From a virus, in the IMG/VR virus record IMGVR_UViG_3300032092_000171, positions 1 to 29,679 of that record: 29,679 bases of DNA. One strand, 5' to 3'. The notes beneath the pieces are model-generated. The model had not been told where the DNA came from and made no database searches. It was given only the letters and a program-made list of their open reading frames with translations. Of this stretch, positions 5,999 through 12,135 are shown piece by piece. Position numbers and translations under genes: made by a program. Within the stretch, counting starts at the first letter, position 1; each line of letters starts with the position of its first letter.

Positions 5999-6358
5999 AT
6001 GAAAAAACAAATTTATCAAGTTAAAGAATTTAGAACTGCGTTTGGTTTATCTAACAACGTTCATGACTGCGATAAGGAACTTCATCAAGCACTGGTTACT
6101 GAAGAGATAGAAGAAATGATCCAAGCCAACAATCACGTTGAAATAGCAGACGCGATTATAGACCAAATGTATTTACTCATTGGCTATGCTTGTAACCTTC
6201 AAATTGAGGACAAATTAGAGGCACTATTCGATGAAGTACACCGTTCTAATATGAGCAAACTTGATAAAGAAGGAAAGCCAATTTACCGTGCTGATGGCAA
6301 GGTTATGAAAAGTGAATTGTATTTTAAACCAAATTTAAAAAATATCTTAACTAAATAA
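5999..6358 (+). CDS. MazG-like nucleotide pyrophosphohydrolase
   Basis: A 119-residue all-alpha NTP pyrophosphohydrolase of the MazG/PRA-PH-like type. The metal-binding helices carry ExxE (E35-E39 cluster) and ExxD (E48, D51, with D55). The C-terminal HRSNMSKLDKEGKPIYRADGK segment (81-101) is the typical phage version. Such enzymes hydrolyse (d)NTPs or ppGpp-like nucleotides; in phages they are thought to clear modified nucleotides or dampen the host stringent response. It is first in the AT-rich cassette and is followed after 2 bp by the ParB-like gene. Confidence 0.82.
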   Translation: MKKQIYQVKEFRTAFGLSNNVHDCDKELHQALVTEEIEEMIQANNHVEIADAIIDQMYLLIGYACNLQIEDKLEALFDEVHRSNMSKLDKEGKPIYRADGKVMKSELYFKPNLKNILTK

Positions 6359-6360
6359 AT

Positions 6361-6891
6361 ATGCAAAAAATAGCTAAAATTGAATACGTTCCAATATGGA
6401 AAATAAAAAACAATCCGAATAACCCGCGTCTTGTTAAAGATGACAAGTTTAAAAAATTAGTTAAATCAATAAAAGATTTTCCTGATATGTTAGATAAAAG
6501 ACCTATTATTGTCAATCAAGATTTAATTGTTCTTGGTGGTAATATGAGATTAAAAGCTTGTAATGAGGCAGGATTAAAAGAAGTTCCTATTATTGTAACT
6601 GATTGGAATGAAGAACAACAAAAACAATTTATAATAAAAGACAATCTTGGATATGGTGAATGGGATTGGGATATGATTGCTAATGAATGGGATGTAGAAG
6701 AAATTACAGAATGGGGTTTAGATTTACCAGACTTTCAAAAAGAAGTAAAATTAGATGATGCCGATGATTTATCTTCAGAAATTAAATCTTTATATAGAAT
6801 AGAAATAATTTGTTCAGATGAAGAACATCAAGAAAACACTTATAATAAACTAATTGAACAAGGACACGAATGCCGACTTTTGACATTATAA
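6361..6891 (+). CDS. ParB/Srx-like nuclease-domain protein
   Basis: A 176-residue protein. The ParB N-terminal fold spans residues 6-95: VPIWKIKNNPNNPR, KFKKLVKSIKDF, then VLGGNMRLKA with the phosphate-binding GGNMR at 59-63. It is followed by the DNLGYGEWDWDMIANEWD helix (94-111) usual in phage members. There is no HTH DNA-binding domain, so it is not a partition ParB. Stand-alone members bind or hydrolyse nucleotides and often sit beside DNA-modifying genes. The C-terminal YRIEIICSDEEHQ segment (about 146-158) ends in CRLLTL. It overlaps the ABC/GNAT gene by 22 bp, which indicates coupled expression and a joint function. Confidence 0.85.
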   Translation: MQKIAKIEYVPIWKIKNNPNNPRLVKDDKFKKLVKSIKDFPDMLDKRPIIVNQDLIVLGGNMRLKACNEAGLKEVPIIVTDWNEEQQKQFIIKDNLGYGEWDWDMIANEWDVEEITEWGLDLPDFQKEVKLDDADDLSSEIKSLYRIEIICSDEEHQENTYNKLIEQGHECRLLTL

Positions 6892-7946
6892 AAGAAGTAA
6901 AGCCATCAAAAACATTTAGAGTGGCTTCAGTGATTGGTAAATTTGATTTACAATCGGAAAATGTAGTTGAACATTTCAAAGGTGATATTGATATACCAAA
7001 TGAATGGCAAATAGGTTTAATAGTAGGCAAAAGCGGAACTGGTAAAACTACAATAGCAAAACAATTATTTGAAGATGCTTATATAACAACTTATGATTAT
7101 TCAGCAGAAACTGTTTTGGATGATATGCCAAAAGAATGTAGTGTTGAACAAATTACTTCTGCTTTTAATTCAGTAGGGTTTTCAAGTCCACCCAGTTGGT
7201 TAAAACCATATTCAGTATTAAGTAATGGACAAAAAATGAGAGTTGATTTAGCTCGTGCTATTTTAGAAAAGAATGAATTGTTTGTATTTGATGAGTTTAC
7301 AAGTGTTGTAGATAGAAACGTGGCTCAAATAGGATCATTTGCAATGCAGAAAGCAATACGTAAAACTAAAAAGAAATTTATAGCGGTTACTTGCCATTTT
7401 GATGTTCAAGATTGGCTGCTACCCGATTGGGTATTTAATACAGACACGATGACCTTTCAAAGTTTTGAAGGGCAAAAAAAAAATAGACCAGAAATTAAAT
7501 TTGAAATATACCAAACAACAGATAAGTCAATTTGGAAAATGTTTGCTAAACACCATTATTTGAGTCATTCGCATAATAACGCAGCAAATGTTTTTATTGC
7601 AACTGTTAATGATGAAGTAGCAGGTTTTCTTAGTGTATTGCCTTTTCCTCATCCAATAGTTAAAAAAGTTAAAAGGGTTCATAGATTAGTTATTTTACCA
7701 GATTATCAAGGTGCAGGAATAGGAATTAAATTTTTAAATGAAATAGGATTAATATATAAAAAAGAAAAATTTAGGTATAGAATAACAACAAGTTCTCCAA
7801 GTTTAGTATATGCTTTAAAAAAATCAAATGAATGGGCTTGTATAGATTTTTCAAGAAAAAAACAAAGTAGATTAAATTTAATGAATACTAAAATAAGTTC
7901 TAATCATTCGGCTAATAGAATAACTGCCTCATTTGAAATGAGATAA
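6870..7946 (+). CDS. ABC-type ATPase fused to GNAT acyltransferase (Mom-like)
   Basis: A 358-residue two-domain protein. The ABC ATPase (about 35-200) has Walker A GKSGTGKTT (53-61), signature LSNGQ (117-121), Walker B LFVFDE (137-142) and H-loop H176. The GNAT domain (about 210-358) has KHHYLS (227-232) and the acyl-CoA loop region RLVILPDYQGAGIG (272-285). This architecture matches COG2401, ABC-type ATPase fused to a predicted acetyltransferase. The HHY motif recalls the catalytic His-Tyr of phage Mu Mom, a GNAT-fold enzyme that modifies adenine in DNA. I infer a DNA hypermodification or nucleic-acid acylation role together with the ParB-like protein. There are no membrane segments, so it is not a transporter. 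Very AT-rich (15 G/C in 7681-7740). Confidence 0.85.
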   Translation: MPTFDIIKEVKPSKTFRVASVIGKFDLQSENVVEHFKGDIDIPNEWQIGLIVGKSGTGKTTIAKQLFEDAYITTYDYSAETVLDDMPKECSVEQITSAFNSVGFSSPPSWLKPYSVLSNGQKMRVDLARAILEKNELFVFDEFTSVVDRNVAQIGSFAMQKAIRKTKKKFIAVTCHFDVQDWLLPDWVFNTDTMTFQSFEGQKKNRPEIKFEIYQTTDKSIWKMFAKHHYLSHSHNNAANVFIATVNDEVAGFLSVLPFPHPIVKKVKRVHRLVILPDYQGAGIGIKFLNEIGLIYKKEKFRYRITTSSPSLVYALKKSNEWACIDFSRKKQSRLNLMNTKISSNHSANRITASFEMR

Positions 7947-7964
7947 ACAGGTTAAAAACAGGTT

Positions 7965-8327
7965 ATGAGTAAATTTCCAAACGAAAAAACACAATTTAAA
8001 AAAGGTAAGTCGGGTAACCCAAAAGGGCGACCTAAAAAATATGTATCTTTGCTTAAAGAAGAAGGTTACAAATTATCAGAGGTTAATGATACTATTCAGG
8101 CAATGATGGCAATGAATATGGATGAACTTAAATTGGTTTGGGATAATCCAGATGCTACGGTATTGGAAAAAACTATTGCCAACGCAATGCGAAAAAGTAT
8201 TGAGAAAGGTTCGCTATATTCGATTGAAACTTTATTAAGCAGGGTTTACGGTAACCCGAAACAAATGACCGAATTAACAGGTAAAGACGGAGACCCAGTA
8301 CAAATTATTATATCTGATAAGTTATGA
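7965..8327 (+). CDS. Putative terminase small subunit (DUF5681-like)
   Basis: A 120-residue protein. The N-terminal FKKGKSGNPKGRPKK (11-25) is the basic DUF5681-type motif. It is followed by a possible HTH (KLSEVNDTIQAMMAM) and a helical region ending SRVYGNPKQMTELTGKDG (92-109). This layout is common in phage small terminases, which recognise packaging sites. It lies on the arm opposite the large terminase, far from it along the map, which is unusual. Its stop overlaps the next ATG (ATGA). Confidence 0.6.
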   Translation: MSKFPNEKTQFKKGKSGNPKGRPKKYVSLLKEEGYKLSEVNDTIQAMMAMNMDELKLVWDNPDATVLEKTIANAMRKSIEKGSLYSIETLLSRVYGNPKQMTELTGKDGDPVQIIISDKL

Positions 8328-8548
8328 TTAGTAAAGAAGAAATAGAAGTTAAAGATGCCAAACGAATTGTAATGGCTGATATTGATTTATCAAATCATAT
8401 TTATTACAGTTGTATAATAGATGGCAATATATTAAGGTATGCAACTGATGGATTTTGGCATCCGCATATTACTTTAGAACAATGGATTGAATTTGCCAAA
8501 TCAAAATATATAATGTCAAAAATTTTAGAAGATGAAAGCAGTTATTGA
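8324..8548 (+). CDS. Hypothetical protein (74 aa)
   Basis: A 74-residue protein with no recognised domain. It has a charged N-terminus and two aromatic stretches (HIYYSCIIDGNILRY and FWHPHITLEQWIEF). It starts in the ATGA overlap with the putative small terminase and overlaps the next gene by 17 bp. It belongs to the AT-rich segment. Confidence 0.65.
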   Translation: MISKEEIEVKDAKRIVMADIDLSNHIYYSCIIDGNILRYATDGFWHPHITLEQWIEFAKSKYIMSKILEDESSY

Positions 8549-8762
8549 GTTTGACTTGAATGATTCTATTGATATACAAGCCCACAAAAGGTTTATGTCG
8601 ATTGATTCGGTTTATTACGTGCTATGGCAGTTTACCGAAGAAATGCGAAGACAGGTAAAGTACAACACACAAAACTACAATGATGACCAATTAGAGGCAA
8701 TCGAGAAACTACGTGAGACATTTAATGAGTTACTAATAAATAACCAAATAACACTTGATTAA
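8532..8762 (+). CDS. Conserved phage protein of unknown function (76 aa)
   Basis: A 76-residue protein starting MKAVIEFDLND and continuing with a long helix (YVLWQFTEEMRRQVKY). This small family, with an N-terminal beta strand and a WxxxEEMRRxxKY helix, recurs in many phages, usually near packaging or early structural genes. Its function is unknown to me. From here GC returns to the higher level of the structural genes. Its stop overlaps the next ATG by one base (TAATG). Confidence 0.72.
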   Translation: MKAVIEFDLNDSIDIQAHKRFMSIDSVYYVLWQFTEEMRRQVKYNTQNYNDDQLEAIEKLRETFNELLINNQITLD

Positions 8763-8929
8763 TGGAAGAACAACGCGAACAACAAATGCACCATACTTAC
8801 CGCTTATGCGTAATGTTTGGTATGTGGCTACAACAACCTGCACAAAGAAAGAGGTTAGCCAAAGGATCAATGACTGACTTGTTTCAGGAATGGATTGAGT
8901 TAATTAGTAATCAGTTGGGAGATGAGTAA
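8762..8929 (+). CDS. Short hypothetical protein (55 aa)
   Basis: A 55-codon gene fitting exactly between its neighbours: one-base overlap (TAATG) with the previous stop and 8-bp overlap with the next gene. The product starts MEEQREQQMHHTY and forms a helical segment with FGMWLQQPAQRKRL and a LFQEWIELI helix. No family recognised. Without it 8763-8921 would be empty. Confidence 0.65.
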   Translation: MEEQREQQMHHTYRLCVMFGMWLQQPAQRKRLAKGSMTDLFQEWIELISNQLGDE

Positions 8930-9503
8930 AGTAAAACTTACCCTTGACTATTCGACCATTACGGTTAAGCAATACGTTGACTTCTTAACCAACGAAGGTA
9001 ATGAGATTGGTCAGGTGTCCGCTATTATGGGACAACCGAAGGACTACGTTAGGCAACTATCACCCGAAGATATAACGAAGGTGATTGATGCGTTCAAATC
9101 GGTTATTGAAAATCCTTTAGCAGCACACAAGCACAAATGGAATAAGTACGGTTTTGTTCCCGACATTAACAAGATTTCTTTTGGTGAATGGTTGGATTTA
9201 GAAAGCAATTGCAAGGACTTTCCAAAGAACCTTAATAAGATACTTGCTATTCTTTACCGACCTATTGAATCAGAGATTGGTTCAAAGTACAAAATAGAGC
9301 CATACAGCTCAGACCATTTAAACAATGCGAAGGTATTTGATGAGATGCCTTTAGCAATCGCAAACGGTGCGCTTGTTTTTTTTTCGAATATCGAAAACGA
9401 ATTGTTGAATCGTTCCCTCGAGTATTTAGATACAACGATGATAACGGAGATGGAGAAAGCGATTCAGATGATGAAGGAAGCGGTGGAGCAACCAACGACT
9501 TAA
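8922..9503 (+). CDS. Tail assembly chaperone-like protein, short form
   Basis: A 193-residue zero-frame product. The middle has KISFGEWLDLES (about 84-95) and a LAILYRPI segment (109-116), a pattern I associate with structural or assembly-chaperone proteins of Bacteroidetes phages. The C-terminal helix (ITEMEKAIQMMKEAVEQ) reads as a natural end. At codons 152-155 the T9 run allows a -1 shift that replaces the last 39 residues with a 92-residue alternative. The pair resembles the G/GT arrangement of siphophage tail chaperones. The tape measure is about 7.6 kb downstream rather than adjacent, so the functional name is tentative. Confidence 0.7.
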   Translation: MSKVKLTLDYSTITVKQYVDFLTNEGNEIGQVSAIMGQPKDYVRQLSPEDITKVIDAFKSVIENPLAAHKHKWNKYGFVPDINKISFGEWLDLESNCKDFPKNLNKILAILYRPIESEIGSKYKIEPYSSDHLNNAKVFDEMPLAIANGALVFFSNIENELLNRSLEYLDTTMITEMEKAIQMMKEAVEQPTT

Positions 9504-9661
9504 GCGAACGATACGGATGGTTTCACGTTATCGAAGAATTAGCAGACAGGGATGTCACTAAATTTGATACAATAACCGAAACTCAAGCCAGTACAATCTT
9601 CGCGCACCTATCGTATCGAATAGATTATTTTTCTTTTCAAAAACAACTCCTAAAAAAGTAA
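8922..9661 (+). CDS. Tail assembly chaperone-like protein, -1 frameshift long form (246 aa)
   Basis: Join of 8922-9383 with 9383-9661. After GTT TTT TTT the ribosome would slip back one base and read TTC GAA TAT. The -1 frame runs 92 codons to TAA at 9659-9661: a basic patch (EYRKRIVESFPRVFRY), an acidic Asp/Ser/Gly linker, then a globular segment (ERYGWFHVIEELADRD and IFAHLSYRIDYFSFQKQ). This frame has no ATG, GTG or TTG codon, so it can only be expressed by frameshifting. It fills the otherwise empty 9504-9661. Confidence 0.7.
9375..9386 (+). promoter_or_regulatory. Programmed -1 frameshift site (T9 run)
   Basis: Zero-frame codons are GTT TTT TTT TCG, with nine consecutive T at 9376-9384. 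Both P- and A-site tRNAs for TTT can re-pair after a one-base backward slip. The shift connects to a long open frame lacking any start codon. A homopolymer sequencing error is the alternative, but both downstream frames read as plausible protein. Confidence 0.7.
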
Positions 9662-9682
9662 CTATTTGCGTCTTTGATATAT

Positions 9683-10156
9683 ATGGCAACAGCATCTTCA
9701 CTCTATACCTATAACGTAGTCGTTAGCAAGTTTCAGCAATTCGCTGAACAACACGCGTTAATTAGAAGGTTCACACACGGACAAATCGCACAAGCGGACT
9801 TGGAGAAAGAGACCGAATATCCCTGGATGCACGTAACCCCAACAGGAATAAGTTTCGATAAAGGTCAACTTTCGTACACGTTTGATGTGTTCTTTGCTGA
9901 CCTTCCACGCGATAAAGACGAAAAGACCGAGTATCAAAAACAAGCGATAAGTGATTGTATCTTGTTAGCTTCCGACTTTGTTAATATGCTTGAGTTAGGT
10001 CACCTATTCGATGAATCGGTAGTATTGACTACACCAATAAGCGGAAGTCCTTTTGTTGAGGAGTTTAGCCACGTTTTAACGGGTGTTCAGTTATCCATTG
10101 AATTAGCGGTTGACTATTTGTGGGATGCGTGTGATATACCTTATATCGGCGACTAA
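9683..10156 (+). CDS. Tail completion/terminator-like protein
   Basis: A 157-residue protein. It starts with a helix (SSLYTYNVVVSKFQQFAEQHALI), then beta segments (WMHVTPTGISFDKGQLSYTFDVFFADLP). The region around 85-110 is helical (KQAISDCILLASDFVNMLEL) and is followed by a C-terminal beta sheet. This resembles tail terminator or completion proteins of siphophages, which cap the tail tube and join it to the head. ATG 9683 is preferred; a TTG at 9674 would add three residues. One-base overlap (TAATG) with the fibre gene. Confidence 0.55.
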   Translation: MATASSLYTYNVVVSKFQQFAEQHALIRRFTHGQIAQADLEKETEYPWMHVTPTGISFDKGQLSYTFDVFFADLPRDKDEKTEYQKQAISDCILLASDFVNMLELGHLFDESVVLTTPISGSPFVEEFSHVLTGVQLSIELAVDYLWDACDIPYIGD

Positions 10157-11421
10157 TGGCAAAGAAGGTACAATATACAACTAACCAACCAAGTGCCTCA
10201 ACTGATTACTTGGCAGCAGATAACACTTGGAAACCCTACTCGGGCGGTTCGGGTGGTGGTGGCATTCCTCACGGATCTACAAGCGGAACTGATACCTACA
10301 CCACAACCATAAGCGGAGTTACTTCATTAAGTGATGGAGATGCGTTCTTAATTCGTTTCGTTACTGGCAACACTACAGGTTGCACGTTAAACATCAATTC
10401 ACTTGGTGCAAAAACGTTATATCGTAATAACGATGGCGCGTTGATAGGTGGCGACATTGTAGATGGTGCTGAAATGTTGTGCGTTTATAACTCAACAACT
10501 GATGCATTCCAAGCCATAGGAACTGCGCCAAATACTTTGTTGTCATATGTAACAAATGCAGAAGCCACAACCATAACCAAAGGTCAAGCGGTTTACGCAT
10601 TCGGTGGTCAAGGAGACCGTCTTAAAGTTAAGTTGGCAAGTAATACAACAGATGCGACTTCAGCTCAAACAATAGGTGTTGTCTTATCAACTTCGATAGG
10701 TGCAAATCAAAAGGGTTTAATTATAATGCAAGGTCAAATTGATGGATTGAGTTTATTCCCTACTTCAACTTGGGCTGATGGAGATGCGGTGTACTTGGGT
10801 GCAACTGCAGGTTCATTCAGTAAAACCAAACCATTAGCACCAAATCACCTTGTTTATCTTGGCTTTGTTACAACCGCAAGTAATGGTAGTGCAGGTCGAA
10901 TGTATGTTAGGGTGCAGAATGGTTATGAGTTAAATGAGATTCACGATGTTTCATTATCTTCACCTACCAATGGTCAAGTATTGACTTATAACTCAACGAG
11001 TGATTTATGGGTTAATCAGTCGATTCCTGCTACAACTCAATTATGGAATTTTCAGTTAGCCAATACCATAGCCACATCAGCTACTACTTGGATAGGTGTT
11101 GGTGTTACAGGTGGAACAAACGAAAGCACAGCAACGGTTATAATGCCATTTGCCTGTACTTTGTCCGATATGTACACAATGCACTATAACACAACACAAC
11201 CCGCTACAGGTAGCCAAGTATTCACGGTTCGAAAGAATGGAGTTGATACGGCTTTAGCTATTACGATTTCAGCAGGTAGTGTACCAACTACAACACCATA
11301 TTCTAATACTGCTAACTCGGTAACATTTGCCGCAGGTGATAAGTTATCAATACGCAGGGTGAACAATGCTACTGCTACAGGTGGCGCAGTTAACGGTTTG
11401 TCTTTTAAACTAACCATATGA
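10156..11421 (+). CDS. Putative tail fibre / receptor-binding structural protein
   Basis: A 421-residue Ser/Thr/Gly-rich beta protein without hydrophobic core helices. After an N-terminal YTTNQPSASTDYLAADNTWKP segment comes a Gly-rich linker (30-36). Two beta domains follow, then DVSLSSPTNGQVLTYNSTSDLWVN (about 265-288), the short fibre module seen in many tail fibres. The last about 130 residues look like a jelly-roll head (LWNFQLANTIATSATTWIGVG through SFKLTI), likely the receptor-binding part. Low lysine and high Thr/Asn fit a secreted or virion-surface protein. Confidence 0.7.
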   Translation: MAKKVQYTTNQPSASTDYLAADNTWKPYSGGSGGGGIPHGSTSGTDTYTTTISGVTSLSDGDAFLIRFVTGNTTGCTLNINSLGAKTLYRNNDGALIGGDIVDGAEMLCVYNSTTDAFQAIGTAPNTLLSYVTNAEATTITKGQAVYAFGGQGDRLKVKLASNTTDATSAQTIGVVLSTSIGANQKGLIIMQGQIDGLSLFPTSTWADGDAVYLGATAGSFSKTKPLAPNHLVYLGFVTTASNGSAGRMYVRVQNGYELNEIHDVSLSSPTNGQVLTYNSTSDLWVNQSIPATTQLWNFQLANTIATSATTWIGVGVTGGTNESTATVIMPFACTLSDMYTMHYNTTQPATGSQVFTVRKNGVDTALAITISAGSVPTTTPYSNTANSVTFAAGDKLSIRRVNNATATGGAVNGLSFKLTI

Positions 11422-11615
11422 GATACGTAATAAAAGAACTTGATGAAGGTGTGACAATGATTCACGTGTTAGAACAAAACGTATTCTTTGCGTGGGATGA
11501 AAGTATTGAATATGATTCATTTCGCGTTGCACTAAATACCAAAGGGATAGATGCCTTTGTTGATTTGCTTATACAGGATACTAACACCGCTTATTTAAAC
11601 TTCATCAATGGCTAA
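11418..11615 (+). CDS. Hypothetical protein (65 aa)
   Basis: A 65-residue acidic protein beginning in an ATGA overlap with the fibre stop and overlapping the neck gene by 8 bp. It has a beta-rich first half (MRYVIKELDEGVTMIHVLEQNVFFAW) and a helical second half. Function unknown; as it sits between fibre and neck genes it may be a small virion or assembly protein. Confidence 0.65.
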   Translation: MRYVIKELDEGVTMIHVLEQNVFFAWDESIEYDSFRVALNTKGIDAFVDLLIQDTNTAYLNFING

Positions 11616-12135
11616 TAGTCCTTTAAATGATTTAATCAATCAGTTCGGTGCTGACGTTGTCGAAAAGGCAATGCAGAATCTCGGTGCATATCGTACCGTT
11701 AAAGGAAAGAAACGTAGAGCGGTTGCGAGTGATACATTAAGAAGGTCACTTGCATATTATTATAATGCAAAGCAAGGTAAGTTAGAGTTTTTCGCCAAAG
11801 GTAAAGCGAGTAATTACGCTGATGTAGTTGAGCAAGGAAGGAGAGCAGGTGCAAAAAGACCACCGATTCAAGCAATTATTCAATGGATGAAAATAAAGCC
11901 TATTCGGGTTCGTTCTTTGGATGGCAAGATAGTTAAGCAAACACCCGAAAGAATCGAAGCTGCTGCGTTCAATATTGCACGTGCTATAGGTCGTAGAGGT
12001 ATACCACCGCTATTCTATTGGCGCGATGCGGTTAATGAATTGGTTGATGTTTACGAGCCACAATTCGCAGAGGCTTTAGGTAAAGAAATTAAAATTGTAA
12101 TTGAAGATAACCTTCAAAAGAAAATAAAAGTATGA
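11608..12135 (+). CDS. HK97 gp10-like neck / virion morphogenesis protein
   Basis: A 175-residue basic protein. Characteristic parts are YADVVEQGRRAGAKRPPIQAIIQWMKIKP (about 70-98) and the late ARAIGRRGIPPLFYWRDAV segment (126-144), seen in the HK97 gp10-like family of head-tail joining proteins. The N-terminal half is helical with KGKKRRAV. It probably sits at the neck, connecting portal or connector to the tail tube. It overlaps the next gene by 4 bp. Confidence 0.72.
   Translation: MANSPLNDLINQFGADVVEKAMQNLGAYRTVKGKKRRAVASDTLRRSLAYYYNAKQGKLEFFAKGKASNYADVVEQGRRAGAKRPPIQAIIQWMKIKPIRVRSLDGKIVKQTPERIEAAAFNIARAIGRRGIPPLFYWRDAVNELVDVYEPQFAEALGKEIKIVIEDNLQKKIKV

Noticed and set aside
6361-6891. 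Plasmid-type partition ParB
   Set aside because: Lacks the HTH and dimerisation domains and has no ParA neighbour; it is the stand-alone phage ParB/Srx-like form.
6870-7946. ABC transporter ATP-binding subunit
   Set aside because: No membrane partner and a fused GNAT domain; COG2401-type cytosolic architecture fits better.
8044-8051. TATCTTTG -7-like element in the putative small terminase gene
   Set aside because: Internal to the gene with no downstream start at a sensible distance; likely chance.
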